Shown piece by piece: positions 1 to 10,730 of a DNA stretch of 64,000 bases. The translations under genes were made by a program, and so were the position numbers. A model generated the notes under the pieces. It did no database searches. It was not told where the DNA came from and saw only the letters and a list, made by a program, of their open reading frames with translations. The stretch is taken from assembly GCA_010093485.1 (NCBI GenBank), contig MU001496.1, positions 586,685 through 650,684 on the forward strand, given 5' to 3'. Position 1 is the first letter of the stretch. Each line of letters opens with the position of its first letter. This DNA comes from Karstenula rhodostoma CBS 690.94 (lineage: Eukaryota > Ascomycota > Dothideomycetes > Pleosporales > Didymosphaeriaceae).

Positions 1-1056
1 TCTGCAAGGGGAGTTGGCTTCCAGCCAGTTTTGGAGTAAGCCTCAGACCCGGGCTCGCGGTTGTCGAACGTCTCTTTTGTGACTTCCTTGTCCATGACTT
101 TACCGTTTCCAACAAGTCTGTCGCAACCTCCGCCCTGTGATTCTGATAAGTATTATTTTCGCTAGAGCTACGACATCGTATACTTCTTGAACCGGTCTTA
201 GGGGAAAACGTACCTTAGCTCCCTCTGTGCACGGGGCCCAGACGATAACCTCGCCATCCTTCTTTTTGACAGAAACGGTGAGGATTTTGGCCGCAGCGAT
301 GGGTTTGCCCGGGTGTAGACGCTGCCATATCTGGGCGGCGCTCATCTCTCCACACTTCCCACCGTTCGACTTTACCGAGGTGGTGCCGTCGTCCGGATTT
401 TTGACTGCAGGCGAGGCGCAAAATTAGCGTGATTCGCAAAGACAAAGGGCTCAAGTACAGTACTGCTACCAGGTCAAAAGTCTGAGTACGATCGAGTGAT
501 GTATTGCCTATCCTGGGGCAACACTCTGTACTCAGACTTTTGAAACGGTACTGTAAGTGTGGAATTACGTACGACACTCATCGACCAATAGACCTACGCC
601 GTTGTCCTTAGTATACGTAAGAGCAACGCCACCCTTTTGCGAGCTAGCAATAATAAGGTCCGTGCCAGTAAGGAAGGCGGTTACCACTGTCGGGTAGTTC
701 GCAGGGTGAAATTTGTACTGTTCCGCGCTCTTAACCATGTCATCGTATCCATCTATGCAAATCTGGGCGAGTTGCACATCTGAGATTGTGTTGGCAGGTA
801 CTGTCCAATGTGCCATGAACACCAGGCGTGGGCCCAGTTTTGGTGCCGCTGCTGGCTTTCCGGGAAGCACATCTTCGGGGCCTGCTTTGGCAAGCTGCCA
901 GTCAAGTTCAACGCCGACTTTACTACCAGTGTTCTTGTGATAGGTCGGAAATTCGGGGTTGTTTTTAGTCCCAGCGGGCACGGCACCTGTAAGGTTGCTA
1001 AACCACAATAAGATGTGGAAAATCAAGAAGGGGATGATCTGCTTGAAGGAACGCAT
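1..1056 (-). CDS. Secreted deaminase-like protein, 3' end beyond window
   Basis: The gene model is complement(join(<1..134,214..404,573..1056)) and all three exons join in phase. The start at 1056 begins a clear signal peptide (residues 1-25, hydrophobic core FLIFHILLW). An upstream in-frame extension to 1128 would bury this peptide, so I did not use it. The mature part has several Cys. Across exons 2 and 3 it carries KCGEMSAAQIW followed about 30 residues later by WAPCTEGAKGGGC. The C-x-E plus P-C-x8-C arrangement resembles the zinc site of the deaminase fold found in polymorphic-toxin-like deaminases, including fungal secreted ones. That family call is inference; the spacing between the last two Cys is wider than the classical P-C-x2-C. 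Secretion is well supported. The first intron (405..572) contains a MITE. The frame is still open at base 1, so the C-terminus is unseen. Confidence 0.7.
456..555. mobile_element. MITE copy 1, inside an intron
   Basis: This is a 100-bp element with terminal inverted repeats. The ends are tacagtac (456-463) and gtactgta (548-555). Inside them is a second perfect 14-bp inverted pair, aaaagtctgagtac (476-489) and gtactcagactttt (528-541). Both ends begin and end in TA, as expected for the TA target duplication of Tc1/mariner-type elements. There is no coding capacity. It lies within intron 405..572 of the secreted deaminase-like gene; without it the intron would be about 68 nt. Related copies are at 30261-30353 and about 50705-50796. 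Confidence 0.8.
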
Positions 1057-2087
1057 GTTGAACTCAAAAGTATGCGATCCCGCGCTAAAATGGAGGTATG
1101 CTGTATTGTCCCAGGATAGGTAATACAATGGCCGAAAGTAACGACTGTAACGACCGAGCGATCAAAAGTAAAGACTGTGAAGGAAGAAAAGGGTTGTGCT
1201 GGTAACCCAGGAGGCCCGTATCATCTTATAATAGGAAGCCTCTACACTCCTCGGAATCCGCTCGTCCACTTGTCACGGCGGTTCTCGAACCTTGGCAGGC
1301 AATGCCTGATGTCCGGACGCCTCCGCCCCTCAGCACTAGTCCGCCGACCTACTTTTAGCCCCCAAACATACACCGTGTACCTGCATTGAGAACGTGAGAC
1401 ACGGATATGAGATACGCCACCATACAATCTTCATGTCCGCTATGCGGGTTCCGATTTAGGATATTTTACGGTAGGGCCGAGGTGGTTTTCGATGCAGAAA
1501 TTCGACATTACTGCCTTATCTAGCAAGTGTAGGATGAAAACTCTTCCAGAAGTCCACAGCGCTAGATCGCATAGTTAGCCCACCTTTCCTGCGTTATTTG
1601 TGGTCGCAAAGCATTGGTGCGGAACTTTGCGATTATGGGCAGGGCAGTCAACGTAGCCACGTACAGTGCGCTCCGTAGGGCAAATTGGTCCGTTCATACT
1701 TACTCGAACCTAGTACGTTACGGAGTAAGCTACGTAGACTGCCCTGCTTACGGGCTCAAAACTCCGGACAACGGACATCGGCGAATGGTGGGTAAGCAGG
1801 CCCCCTGCAACCTCGTGATCGCTAGCGTAGACCGTTCAATGCAATTTCGTGAATATAACTCAGCGGTACAATCTAATGCGACGTGATATCTAGTCGTCTC
1901 GGTGAAGGACACTTCCTGTTGATGTGGTTTCGAATCGTGTGATCGAGACATTGTCATTCTTTAACTACTCTCGTTACAACTACACAAACTCGTTTATTTT
2001 CTTAGCTCTTCGTTTTTTATTCAATCGATCCACCGTTCAAAGTTTCAGTTCTCGACACAACGTCCAGAGGGGCAGGTCTCCATCGTC
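1057..2087. other. Intergenic, no gene seen
   Basis: This is the divergent upstream region of the deaminase-like gene (minus) and the Lys-rich secreted protein gene (plus). Open frames here are under 100 codons, without recognisable motifs or good splice structure. The last 100 bases before 2088 are pyrimidine-rich, typical of a fungal 5' leader. Confidence 0.5.
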
Positions 2088-3127
2088 ATGCTTCTGAAGA
2101 ACATCCTTTTCTTGGGCCTCGCAGTCCTCACGGCTGCGAACCCTATCCTCGATTCTAGAGCCAGCAAAACCGGCCCTAGTGCAGGTACCGCCGTTGGAGG
2201 CAAGACTAGCGGCACTAAGGCCAAAGGCGCCGCTCAGTGCAAGAATCAAACTCCTATCCAGGGCCCTGTGACTTGCCCTCGTGATAAGTTCACTGCGGCG
2301 CAGATCAATAAGACAGTTAAACAGGCGAAGGCTATGAAGCTTAAGGGTAAGACGGGCAAGGGCCTTCACTTCCCGGCTAGGTATAAGCCCAAGCAGGAGA
2401 CGAAGGCCAAGGGAGCGGCCAAAGGCGTGAAGGGCAAAACTGGCAAGGCCGTGAAGAGAGATGAAGACGAGGAGGAGTGGGTTAATCTCGCCCTCGAGTC
2501 ACGCGAAGTTGAAGAAGAGCACCTGAACATTCTCGAGGCACGCCGTGGTAGGGGTGGAGGATCTCGGGGATCCAGAGCCAGACCGAAACCTGCGCGCAAG
2601 CCTCGACCAGCGAAGAAACGACCAGCGAAACCTACGAAGAAACCGTCTAAGAAGTCGACCTGTACACCAGCTCAAAAGAAGGCAAACGGCGGAAAGTGTC
2701 CCGCGAAGAAGGCCGCCGTCAAGTGCAGTGCCGCGCAAAAGAAGGCAAACGGAGGAAAGTGCCCAGCAAAAGCTGCCTGCACAGCCGCCGAGAAGAAGAA
2801 GAATGGTGGCAAGTGTCCCGCTAAGTGCCCGAACAGCAAACCCGTCAAGCCCGGAAAGGGTGTATACATGTTCCCTCTCCTCACAAAGGGCGTCTGGAAG
2901 CGTGAGTTCCCTCTATCTCTTTTCCCTATAGCCCTAACGCTAATCCGAACTCAGCCGGCATGATGACCGAGGTCAACTACATCATTCTCGACGCCAAGTA
3001 CAACTATGTCAAGACGGTTGAGCGAGAGCCTGGCTCGGCCGAGTTCTATGAAATGTGCATTGAAAAGCTTGGGGCGAAGGGTGGCAAGGCCACGGGCGGC
3101 AAGGCTACTAAGGGGAAGATGGCGTAA
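2088..3127 (+). CDS. Secreted Lys-rich protein with three Cys-containing tandem repeats
   Basis: The gene model is join(2088..2901,2955..3127), 328 aa, with a 53-nt intron carrying GTGAGT, a CTAAC branch site and CAG. Residues 1-18 form a signal peptide (hydrophobic run ILFLGLAVLTAA). The body is very rich in Lys, Gly and Ala. An acidic patch follows a KR dibasic site at about residues 123-130, which could be a Kex2 cleavage point. Three imperfect 16-residue repeats lie at about 192-207, 213-228 and 231-246, each of the form C-x-x-A-(Q/E)-K-K-x-N-G-G-K-C-P-A-K. The final exon adds a different, less basic segment that ends again in Lys/Gly-rich repeats. I do not recognise the family. A secreted, cationic, repeat-bearing protein could bind polyanions or cell walls or act as an effector, but that is inference. 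Confidence 0.75.
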
Positions 3128-3816
3128 AGGGATAGCTTCTGGGTGATTGAGCATAACATTCTTGGTTTATACTTGGTTCTGTACGTATCTTTAGCGGCAT
3201 TTTCGAGAATGCATACTCAAACATGGGGGATACCTTATAAGTCGACTTGTTCATATGTAGACACGTGACTCACCCCACCGATCACCCCAACACTCCCTCC
3301 TCCTCGCGGGCGCCTCCCTATTGTCTTCCACGACTCCGGGATCCCCACATGTCATATGTATAGGATTCGCTGTATAGCGTCTCGCGATCATCAAGTCCCC
3401 CGCCTTGTCTCTCTCCAACCTCTTTGCTTAAACCTTTCCAGAACGTCTTGTCTTTCGCCCTCGCTCAAGTATGCTACCATGACCGAGGCTTGGCAGCGTA
3501 CCTATCTTGCCACGAGCGAGCAGGAAAAGTTCAGTGCCGCCATGGAGAAGACCGATGTCCCGTCCAACACCGCGTCTGTCATCTTGGTGTAAATCTTTCT
3601 CCTTTCAGTCGTATCCGAGTGAAAGCTGCCTGCTTATTTCACTACCGTCTTGCAAGACGACAAGGGCAACCATATTAGAACACAGCATATAGCTGTTCGA
3701 GTTTATGGATTTGGATTGCTGGAGGGCAGGGAGGTCGATGCGGGGGTAGCTTGCGTCCGTTCGTTGGAAGGATGGAACGATCAAAATGGGGATCGAGCCC
3801 CGCTCTAAGAACTCCC
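3128..3816. other. Intergenic, no confident gene
   Basis: This lies between the 3' ends of two convergent genes. A short plus-strand frame starting at 3479 (37 codons) is the only candidate; it has no homology I recognise and no convincing intron. Confidence 0.4.
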
Positions 3817-4951
3817 TCAGTCAATGTCCTTCAAGTTCCAGTAGGTATCGGCCATAATGTCCGACATCGATGCCCTTTTCACAGGATCGAGGTTCGTCAT
3901 CCTCAATATCAGCCTCTTTACCTCGCTGTCGAGGTTGGGAAACGTGTCTGACGACCAGCTATCGAACGTTTTGTTGCTCTCGTCCTCTGATATTGCTTGC
4001 CACAGGGCTTTCAAGAGCTCCTCCGATTCGGCATCGTTGACGTGTTTCACGAGCGCGTCTGGTAGAGGCCCAAAGGCCGAAAGCAACTTGAATAGAATCA
4101 CCGACTCTGGTTCAACCTCTAGCGTGGTAAAGTCAGCGTGGAGCCATTCCACGCCCGTGATAACATAGAAGCACTGGTATTCCAATCAGTACGTCCAATG
4201 TAGGATTGTTGAAACTCAACTCACAAGGAGTCCAAATGAAAACACCTCGGAATGCTTGCCCACACCCTTTCCCAGTTGGCCTTCTGGGCTGCGCCACATG
4301 ACGTTTCCTATCCTGTGATTAAAGAGCTTTCCGTCTTCTAGTTTCAAAGCGACATCCAAATCACCCAATGCTACCTTTTCCAGGTGGAATTGCCCCTGTT
4401 TGTCTATGTGCCAATTGACAAAGACATTATCTGGCTTCACATCTGGAAGGATAGGTTAACAATGAGCTCAGAACGACAGCAGACAAGGCTTGATGAATGA
4501 AATCATACCAAGGTGTATCCAGTTCCTTGCATGCATGTCCTTTAGGCCAAGCCCAACCTCCACAAGAATCGTCTTTCGTACCTCGAGCGGGAGAGGTGGA
4601 TAATTCTTCACCAACGAAAGCACATCGGTCGTAAAACCCTCGTATACAACCGTATTCTCCTTGTCGTTGTAGTCGACGTGGGTTCGCAAATGAGGGTTAT
4701 CGCCAAACTCTTTGTTGAACCCGAGTAAGTGATCAAAGATGGACGACGAGACGGGTTTCAGGACGAAGAATTGCTTGTCCGAGCTAGCAGATTTTCACTC
4801 TCAGCTATTGTTTCTGATGAGAACTGAGGAATGACGATTGGCAAACTCACGTTGCGAGGTAAATATCCAGCTCGGACTTTTTGGGATGAGAATGCAGTAC
4901 TTGGACTCGTTTGTACTCACGACCAGAATTGCCAATAAGTGTTGACTGCAT
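3817..4951 (-). CDS. Protein kinase-like protein with variant catalytic motifs
   Basis: The gene model is complement(join(3817..4173,4225..4442,4509..4783,4851..4951)), 316 aa; all phases agree. The start at 4951 is the most likely Met; the frame stays open upstream to 5218, but that part looks non-coding. An N-lobe lysine motif FVLKPVS is followed by the catalytic loop IHLDVKPDN, which stands for the usual HRDLKPxN. The Asp, Lys and Asn are kept while the Arg is replaced. The metal-binding segment reads GDLDVA in place of DFG, and the activation segment ends in SPE in place of APE. The core Asp residues are present, so it may be active despite its divergence. It resembles the lineage-expanded kinase-like genes of filamentous ascomycetes. 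There is no signal peptide. Substrate and pathway are unknown. Confidence 0.75.
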
Positions 4952-5927
4952 CCTCGCAGCTATGCGTCGACCAGCTCGACAGCTCACTCGGAGCGGCCGA
5001 ATATCTGCACAGCGCCTTAGGATTACAGTATTAGTCGAGTTAGCGAACGAGACCTTAGGTGCGACGCGGGCGTAAATGAGGGTGGAAGCACGTCGACGCT
5101 GATCTAGGTGGGATGCGAGTGGAAGCCGAGCATCAAATAAAAACGTCCGAAAATTTCGCATTGATCGAGTGACGGTAGCGCAACGCTCAAAATATTCGAA
5201 AATTGTAGGCAGATGCATAACCTGAGGTTAAGCGCAACGTTTGAGCGGCAGGGAGTTGAACCACTTGTAAGGCTGACTAAGCTAATCTTTCGGAACAGCA
5301 ACACTGGTGGTGCTGTGGAGCCGAATCGCGGGGCGACCTCTGGACCCAGCGCAGACCACCCTTAAGCCTCGCCATAGTTCTTTCAGCCCCCTGCAACATC
5401 TTTTTTAGCCTTCATCGCCCACTCAACCGACTGCGGCATGCATACATTACGTACAGTGGTTACGGATTCCATGTAGGGCCGTCCTGTACTTACGACTCCC
5501 GAACAAGTCAGTATTGTACCGCACCATCGTTCTAAGCTCTCATACGATTAGTAGTAGACGCTGTATGTAGCAAGCATGTAGTCTGGCAGAGTGGTATCAG
5601 CAATACATCTTGTTTTTATTTTCCGGGGTGTTCAGACGCAAAGGTGACCACAAGTCATCTCCATTCAGGTGCTTGGCGCTATGTCACTGCGAATGGGGGA
5701 TGTATAGTCAACAATAACGCCTTCTCCCTGTGTACCTCGTAAGTACCAAGCGCGAGGGCTCCGCAAGATTAATCCAAACACTAGCACTATTTGTTCACAT
5801 GCAGTTTGGAACTCGCTTTAGTCTACATATATGCGTGCTATCCTTCACCGTTGCCTTGACGTGTGTTAAAAGATCTCATCCTAATAATAGGTATGTAATT
5901 GTTATAGTTAAAACTAGATTCACCTTC
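4952..5927. other. Intergenic, no gene seen
   Basis: This holds the presumed promoter of the kinase-like gene on the minus strand and the downstream region of the Urc4 gene. No motif-bearing frame, RNA gene or repeat was found. Confidence 0.45.
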
Positions 5928-7417
5928 TTAGAACACAGTCCCATCGCTCTCAATCAAGATCGGACTGCTCTTCGTCTCGGGCCTCTTCTCCTTCGCTACC
6001 TCCCGTCCGCTCTTCCACGTGCCCGCCTCCAACAACTGCGCCATACTCAACTCCACGCCTTCCATGCGCTCCTTCACCATCTGATACAGTTTGTCGATCA
6101 GCACGAGCGTCATAGCGCGCCACTCTACAACCGCGTCGTCTCCGGCGCCGAACTGCGGCAGCGCTCCGCCCGACGCAGCTAAACCACGTTCAAGCGAAGC
6201 AGACTTCAAAGAAAGCACGCCGAGATCGACGAACAATCCGCCGTTGCGGTACTCGGGGAGAGCGGTCATGGACTCCATGTGTGTCCAAGTGAGGTTCAAG
6301 AGGCGAGTGAACGGGACAGTGAGGGAGTACGTGAGCCACTGCGTGAGCTTATGGAACGGTTGAATGAAATCTGCCTCCGTGGTGTTCGGGAGTGACGTCG
6401 ATGAGGAAGCGGTCCGGAGTGTGCTGAGTGGCCAGGCGTCGCCTATGGGGCATCCGTTTACGACCGTGCGGTCACGAGGCCAGATGGGGATCAACAGTTC
6501 TTGGAGAACGTCCCAGAAGGCGAGGATATCAAGGGTCGACGGTTCGGTCGCCGTCTTGAGCATGTAGTCAACGATGTTTCCGGGTCGGCCTTCGGCCCCG
6601 AACACACCAGTGTGTGCAAGTAAAGAGGTTCCTAGGCTTTTGAGAAGATTGGTGCGTGAGTCTACGCCGAGCATAGGGTTGCGGTCTGAGATTTGGAAAC
6701 CCGTCGCTAGAGCGGAGCTGGTCAGCTGTTCGAGACCCTTGCCTGGATTCTGTGTTAGCGCGAGACTGTCGTGTAGCATTCGCCGTCGCTGCACTTACCA
6801 TCTACGATCATCTTGTTGTCTTTTGACGAAGCGAATGCCCCCTCCTTGAACATGTACAGACTCGCCACCGCGATGCCCTCGCTGCGCTCAAAAGTCTGCT
6901 CCGTTCCTAGTTCCACGTATCGCCAGTGATCTCCAGCACCTGCATGATTATATTAGCCTACGTGGTAGTCGTACAGCCCAGCTGTGTTGGCCACACACCT
7001 GCATCCAACAGGACGGAAACGAAGAACAGATCGATTAACCGCCGCGTGAGCTCTTTATCATCGTGACCTTCCGCCTTCCATTGCGAAAGTAGTTCATCAA
7101 TGCGTGGCTGATTGCCGACTTCGAAATGCTGCCATCGGCCATGTGGTGGGATCTCCCCATACTTGTCGGGTCCGTAGTCGCGCTGTAGGTTGTAAGTCTA
7201 CAATACCGAAATCCCCCTCTGTTTATCGGAGCAGAATCGGCAATCTTGGGATGAGACTCACTTTAATAACACCTGTTACGTAGTCAGCGACGGCGCCCAG
7301 TCGCTCCTCATGCACGTCGAAGTGGCTCAGCTTCCCCGCTTTGGCAGCCTCACCAACGATTCTGGCACGGTCTCGGATTGCATTGAGGGACAGAAGATAT
7401 TTGACTTGCTCATCCAT
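5928..7417 (-). CDS. URC4: Uracil catabolism protein Urc4 (DUF1688)
   Basis: The gene model is complement(join(5928..6742,6799..6939,6999..7197,7262..7417)), 436 aa, with three introns of 56-64 nt and consistent phases. The protein spans the whole DUF1688 family. The N-terminal segment begins MDEQVKYLLSLNAIRDRA. The middle block has RDYGPDKYGEIPPHGRWQHF and DAGAGDHWRY, and the conserved C-terminus ends SSPILIESDGTVF. In Lachancea kluyveri, Urc4 is one of the proteins of the URC pyrimidine-degradation route, which uses uracil as nitrogen source; its exact reaction is not established. No signal peptide or membrane segment is seen, so it is probably cytosolic. The other URC genes are not in the window. 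Confidence 0.88.
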
Positions 7418-7796
7418 CTCGAAAACTGGGAGGAGTGATGTTGCGATGTATGTCGGAGGGCGCCGGTGTAGTTATATGCTAGGCACCTTCCTATCTTGGT
7501 GGGGTAGCTAGTGTGGGTCTACCTATCTACGTGGGACCAACCATCGGACATAGACGAAGGAGATTATTGACTTGCATTTGTATGTAAGCCTATTTGATTC
7601 AGCCACCTGTCACTCATCTTGATGTTGAAGTGTGGTACCTGCATGTCTCGTGAAGTGTCCGTGAGCTGCGGCGACCTGATCACATGCCATGTTACGCGAG
7701 CTCTGTAAACAACGCGTTGCTACTATGTCCCGTAAGTTGATATGCGTCATATTGTGACTCCAAACGCCGACAGGGTATATCCAGATACGAGCGCCC
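7418..7796. other. Intergenic, no gene seen
   Basis: This is a short spacer that serves as the promoter side of Urc4 and the 3' side of the WD40 gene. Nothing else is recognisable. Confidence 0.4.
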
Positions 7797-9128
7797 TCAA
7801 TAGCTCCCCAACCCCAAGATATCCAAAGATCCCCACTCGGTGTACGTCGGGTTCTTCACATCCTCTCTCCTGATTCCCTTCATTGCTCTATCACCCCCGA
7901 CTTTGTAGCACCCCTGTGCAACAACAGCAGCGTGTCCATACGGGTGTACACGCACGTTGCTGACCGGATCCTCTCCCACACTGATAGTTTCGTCCGCCTC
8001 TACAGCGCCTTCCTTCAAGTACGGATACCTCCACACTCTCACATAGCCATCTGTACCACCGGCCCATATCTCGTGATTCTCCCCGGCGTCCCTTTGTGCC
8101 CAAATATCAAAACCCATCTTCTGGCGGCTATGTGCTTTGCGTCCGGCACAGTGAGCTAAAGCAAGGCCGAACTTGCGCACATCGTAGATTAGGAGGGCGT
8201 CTGAACTCCGCTCGGCAACGTAAAGATATGTTCCATCGGGGCTCCATTCCAGCTGCGTAACGCCTTCGCCGATGACATCTTGCAGCTTCTCGTTATCGGT
8301 TCTCTGTCCGTTGATCATACCAGGTAGTGCGAAATGCGTGATTTCTTGAGATGAGACAACATCATAAAGACCGACATACCGCGTGCGCGTGCCCGCCGCC
8401 AACACATCGCCACCCCCGGTTGAAGCAGCAAGTGCGGAGACGTCGCCTTTGAAGCCCCAGCCTCCGCCTTTGAGTTTGTTGCGTGTCGAGGGAATGGTCC
8501 GTATCTTTGTGACTGGATCATCGGTGTAGGTGAGGTCGAATACAGCGATTTGGTTTTTGTGGCCGGCGTAGAAGTAGGCGCCGCAGGGTGACCATGCTAG
8601 ACTTTTTGGTGCAGTCACGGCTTCTGTTAGTTTGTCGACGAGTTTGTAGCTAGCGATCTTGGAGGAGATGTCTACAGGGTCTGTTCGGGCAGGCTGTGGG
8701 ACGTTTTCTTGGGTCTCGGAGATATCCCAGAGCGCATTGTGCAGGCTAATGTACTGGTCCCGACGGCTGACGAGGACGGTGGTGGTGTTGCGGTCGTTCA
8801 GGTCAAAGTATGGATTGACCTTGAAGGCCCATATAGGATCAGATGAAGGGAATCGTGCGTATGGTGTCAGCTTTTGTTGTTCTTCGTCGGCATCGGTGCT
8901 CGAGGTAAATGGGTAGACGGAAAAGTTACGCGAATAGTCTGTGGTGAAGACACACTTGCCATCTGGTGACAGCTGACAGTCAGTGATACAGCTCACCGTA
9001 TCATCCTCATGTTGTTTGATCTCTGCTGGCAAGTTCGAGTCTTTACCGTCTGCCGCTTCTCGTGCAGGGCTTTTCTTCGCTGCGGTGCTCGCGGCACGCC
9101 AAGTCCGCAAGCCTAGCCCGCCGCTCAT
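7797..9128 (-). CDS. WD40 protein, Swt21/TCAB1 (WRAP53) family
   Basis: This is a single-exon gene of 443 aa. Repeating WD40-type blades run through the protein, for example CQLSPDGKCVFTTDYSRNF near residue 55, KSLAWSPCGAYFYAGHKNQ near 180, QLEWSPDGTYLYVAERSSD near 300, and a blade around EIWAGGTDGYVRVWRYP near 365. Order, spacing and length fit the fungal Swt21 and animal TCAB1/WRAP53 group. Those proteins are nuclear WD40 scaffolds tied to pre-mRNA splicing in yeast and to Cajal-body/telomerase RNA in animals. The first 45 residues are low in complexity. It is divergent from the mitochondrial carrier gene, sharing a 320-bp promoter region. Another WD40 subfamily is possible. Confidence 0.72.
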   Translation of the reverse strand: MSGGLGLRTWRAASTAAKKSPAREAADGKDSNLPAEIKQHEDDTVSCITDCQLSPDGKCVFTTDYSRNFSVYPFTSSTDADEEQQKLTPYARFPSSDPIWAFKVNPYFDLNDRNTTTVLVSRRDQYISLHNALWDISETQENVPQPARTDPVDISSKIASYKLVDKLTEAVTAPKSLAWSPCGAYFYAGHKNQIAVFDLTYTDDPVTKIRTIPSTRNKLKGGGWGFKGDVSALAASTGGGDVLAAGTRTRYVGLYDVVSSQEITHFALPGMINGQRTDNEKLQDVIGEGVTQLEWSPDGTYLYVAERSSDALLIYDVRKFGLALAHCAGRKAHSRQKMGFDIWAQRDAGENHEIWAGGTDGYVRVWRYPYLKEGAVEADETISVGEDPVSNVRVHPYGHAAVVAQGCYKVGGDRAMKGIRREDVKNPTYTEWGSLDILGLGSY

Positions 9129-9449
9129 AATCTACAAAAATCTCAGCACTTTGAATGTCAGCCAAATCGTTAGCACTGTCCATGTGAGCATACGGAAAGA
9201 CAGGTCGAGACGACGGCTATCACAGGCCTCGGGCGGGCGACGCTAGCGCTAGCGCGTCATAGGGCTGGGAGCTTGGGCCATCAACATGGGACAAAAGTCA
9301 CAGGCGACATCGGGATGAAGCAGGCCATGACAACGGTATAGTCAACAATGCAGCATGTCCTCGAGCCGCCACGCGGGCAAGCATGGGTTGAGTCACCGTA
9401 CCTGCGGTCGCTTATAGTACGTATACCTCTGTCGCCTGGGTACCTCCCA
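9129..9449. promoter_or_regulatory. Divergent promoter region with a 14-bp palindrome
   Basis: This spacer separates the start of the WD40 gene (minus) and the carrier gene (plus). It contains the perfect palindrome cgctagcgctagcg at 9241-9254. No factor is known to me for this exact site, so a regulatory role is inference. Confidence 0.35.
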
Positions 9450-10443
9450 ATGGCTGTTCCGACGGTAAAGCTGCGCAAGAAGGTCGCATGCAGTACGGGT
9501 CACAGGCGCCTTCACCTCGTTGCTGCCCTGCTCTCGTGGCTTTACCAGGGACACGTAGGCTCTTGGAAATTTCCCGAATGATGCTAACGTTGGATAGGCG
9601 GGCGGCCTTGCGGGTACGACCGTAGACATGTCCCTCTTCCCCCTCGACACCCTCAAAACCCGCCTCCAGTCCTCGGCCGGCTTCGCCGCCAGCGGTGGCT
9701 TCACCGGCATCTACAAGGGCCTCGGCTCTGCATTCGTCGGATCTGCGCCTGGTGCAGCGCTCTTCTTCATAACCTACGATTCCATAAAGCGACACTTGAC
9801 ACCCTCGACGCCGAAGATCGCACACAATGCCGAAGGCAAACCGTATGCGCAAATGGAAGGGGGAAGAGGGAGGGAGGCAGGTGTACACATGCTGGCTGCC
9901 AGCTTGGGAGAGGTGGCTGCTTGCGCGGTCAGGGTGCCGACCGAGGTCGTGAAGCAGCGGGCGCAGGCCAGTCAGCACCCGTCGTCGCTGTCTGCTTTGA
10001 CGTACATCTTGAACCAAAGACATACACATGGAATAAGGCATGCGTGGATGGAGCTATACCGCGGATGGAGCATTACGCTGCTCCGCGAAGTCCCCTTCAC
10101 AGTCATCCAGTTCCCGCTATGGGAAGCATTGAAACAGTGGCGCATGCACAACACGGGGAAGAGCGAGATCAGTGGATTGGAGGGGGGTCTCTTGGGTAGT
10201 GTAGCGGGTGCAGTCGCAGCTGGAATAACGACGCCGCTCGATGTACTGAAAACACGGATGATGCTGGCCAAGGAGAAACAACCGATGATGAGTATGCTGA
10301 GGCAAATACTAGAACAATCAGGCCCGAGGGCGTTCTTCGCGGGAATTGGACCGAGGGTCGGCTGGATCTCTACTGGAGGTGCGATCTTTTTGGGGAGCTA
10401 CCAGTGGGCGAGCAACGCGTTGGGCGGCGTGGAGGAGATATGA
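9450..10443 (+). CDS. Mitochondrial S-adenosylmethionine carrier (Pet8/SLC25A26 type)
   Basis: The gene model is join(9450..9554,9598..10443), 316 aa. The first exon is less certain than the rest; the acceptor at 9597 is needed to include AGGLAGTTVD at the start of the first helix. Three carrier signatures are visible: PLDTLKTRLQ, VPTEVVKQRAQ and TPLDVLKTRMML. The second-repeat helix REVPFTVIQFPLWEALK is characteristic of the SAM carrier subgroup. The protein should sit in the inner mitochondrial membrane and exchange cytosolic SAM for matrix S-adenosylhomocysteine, supplying methylation, lipoate and biotin synthesis. The 43-nt intron has a GCTAAC branch site. An alternative start at 9628 would remove half of the first helix, so I did not use it. 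Confidence 0.82.
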
Positions 10444-10730
10444 GAGATTTATACCGTGTAAGAGTAGGCCGAATAAGCATCCTAGACATTCAGATCAGGG
10501 TTATGTGGTACTGTGCCATACTTCATAAATGTTTGCCCGAGTGCACAAGGCCTGATGTTCGAGCTCGCTATTGCTGTTGCTGTCTGTGTACCCACTTGAT
10601 ATGTGACCCAGTAACCGCAAGTACAAAATATGCCCATGGTAACTAGACACGGTGATTTCGATCATTCACCGAACAGAGCCTCCTGCTCCCGGGGCACTTG
10701 TGCAACCATGGAAGGTACTAAAACGGTCAC

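Noticed and set aside
3479..3592. 37-codon plus-strand frame after a pyrimidine-rich leader
   Set aside because: No motif, no convincing intron to extend it (the only candidate is about 35 nt with a poor donor); kept only as a note in the spacer.
3790..3810. ggggatcgagcccc, resembling a T-arm
   Set aside because: Loop lacks the TTC core and no cloverleaf can be built around it.
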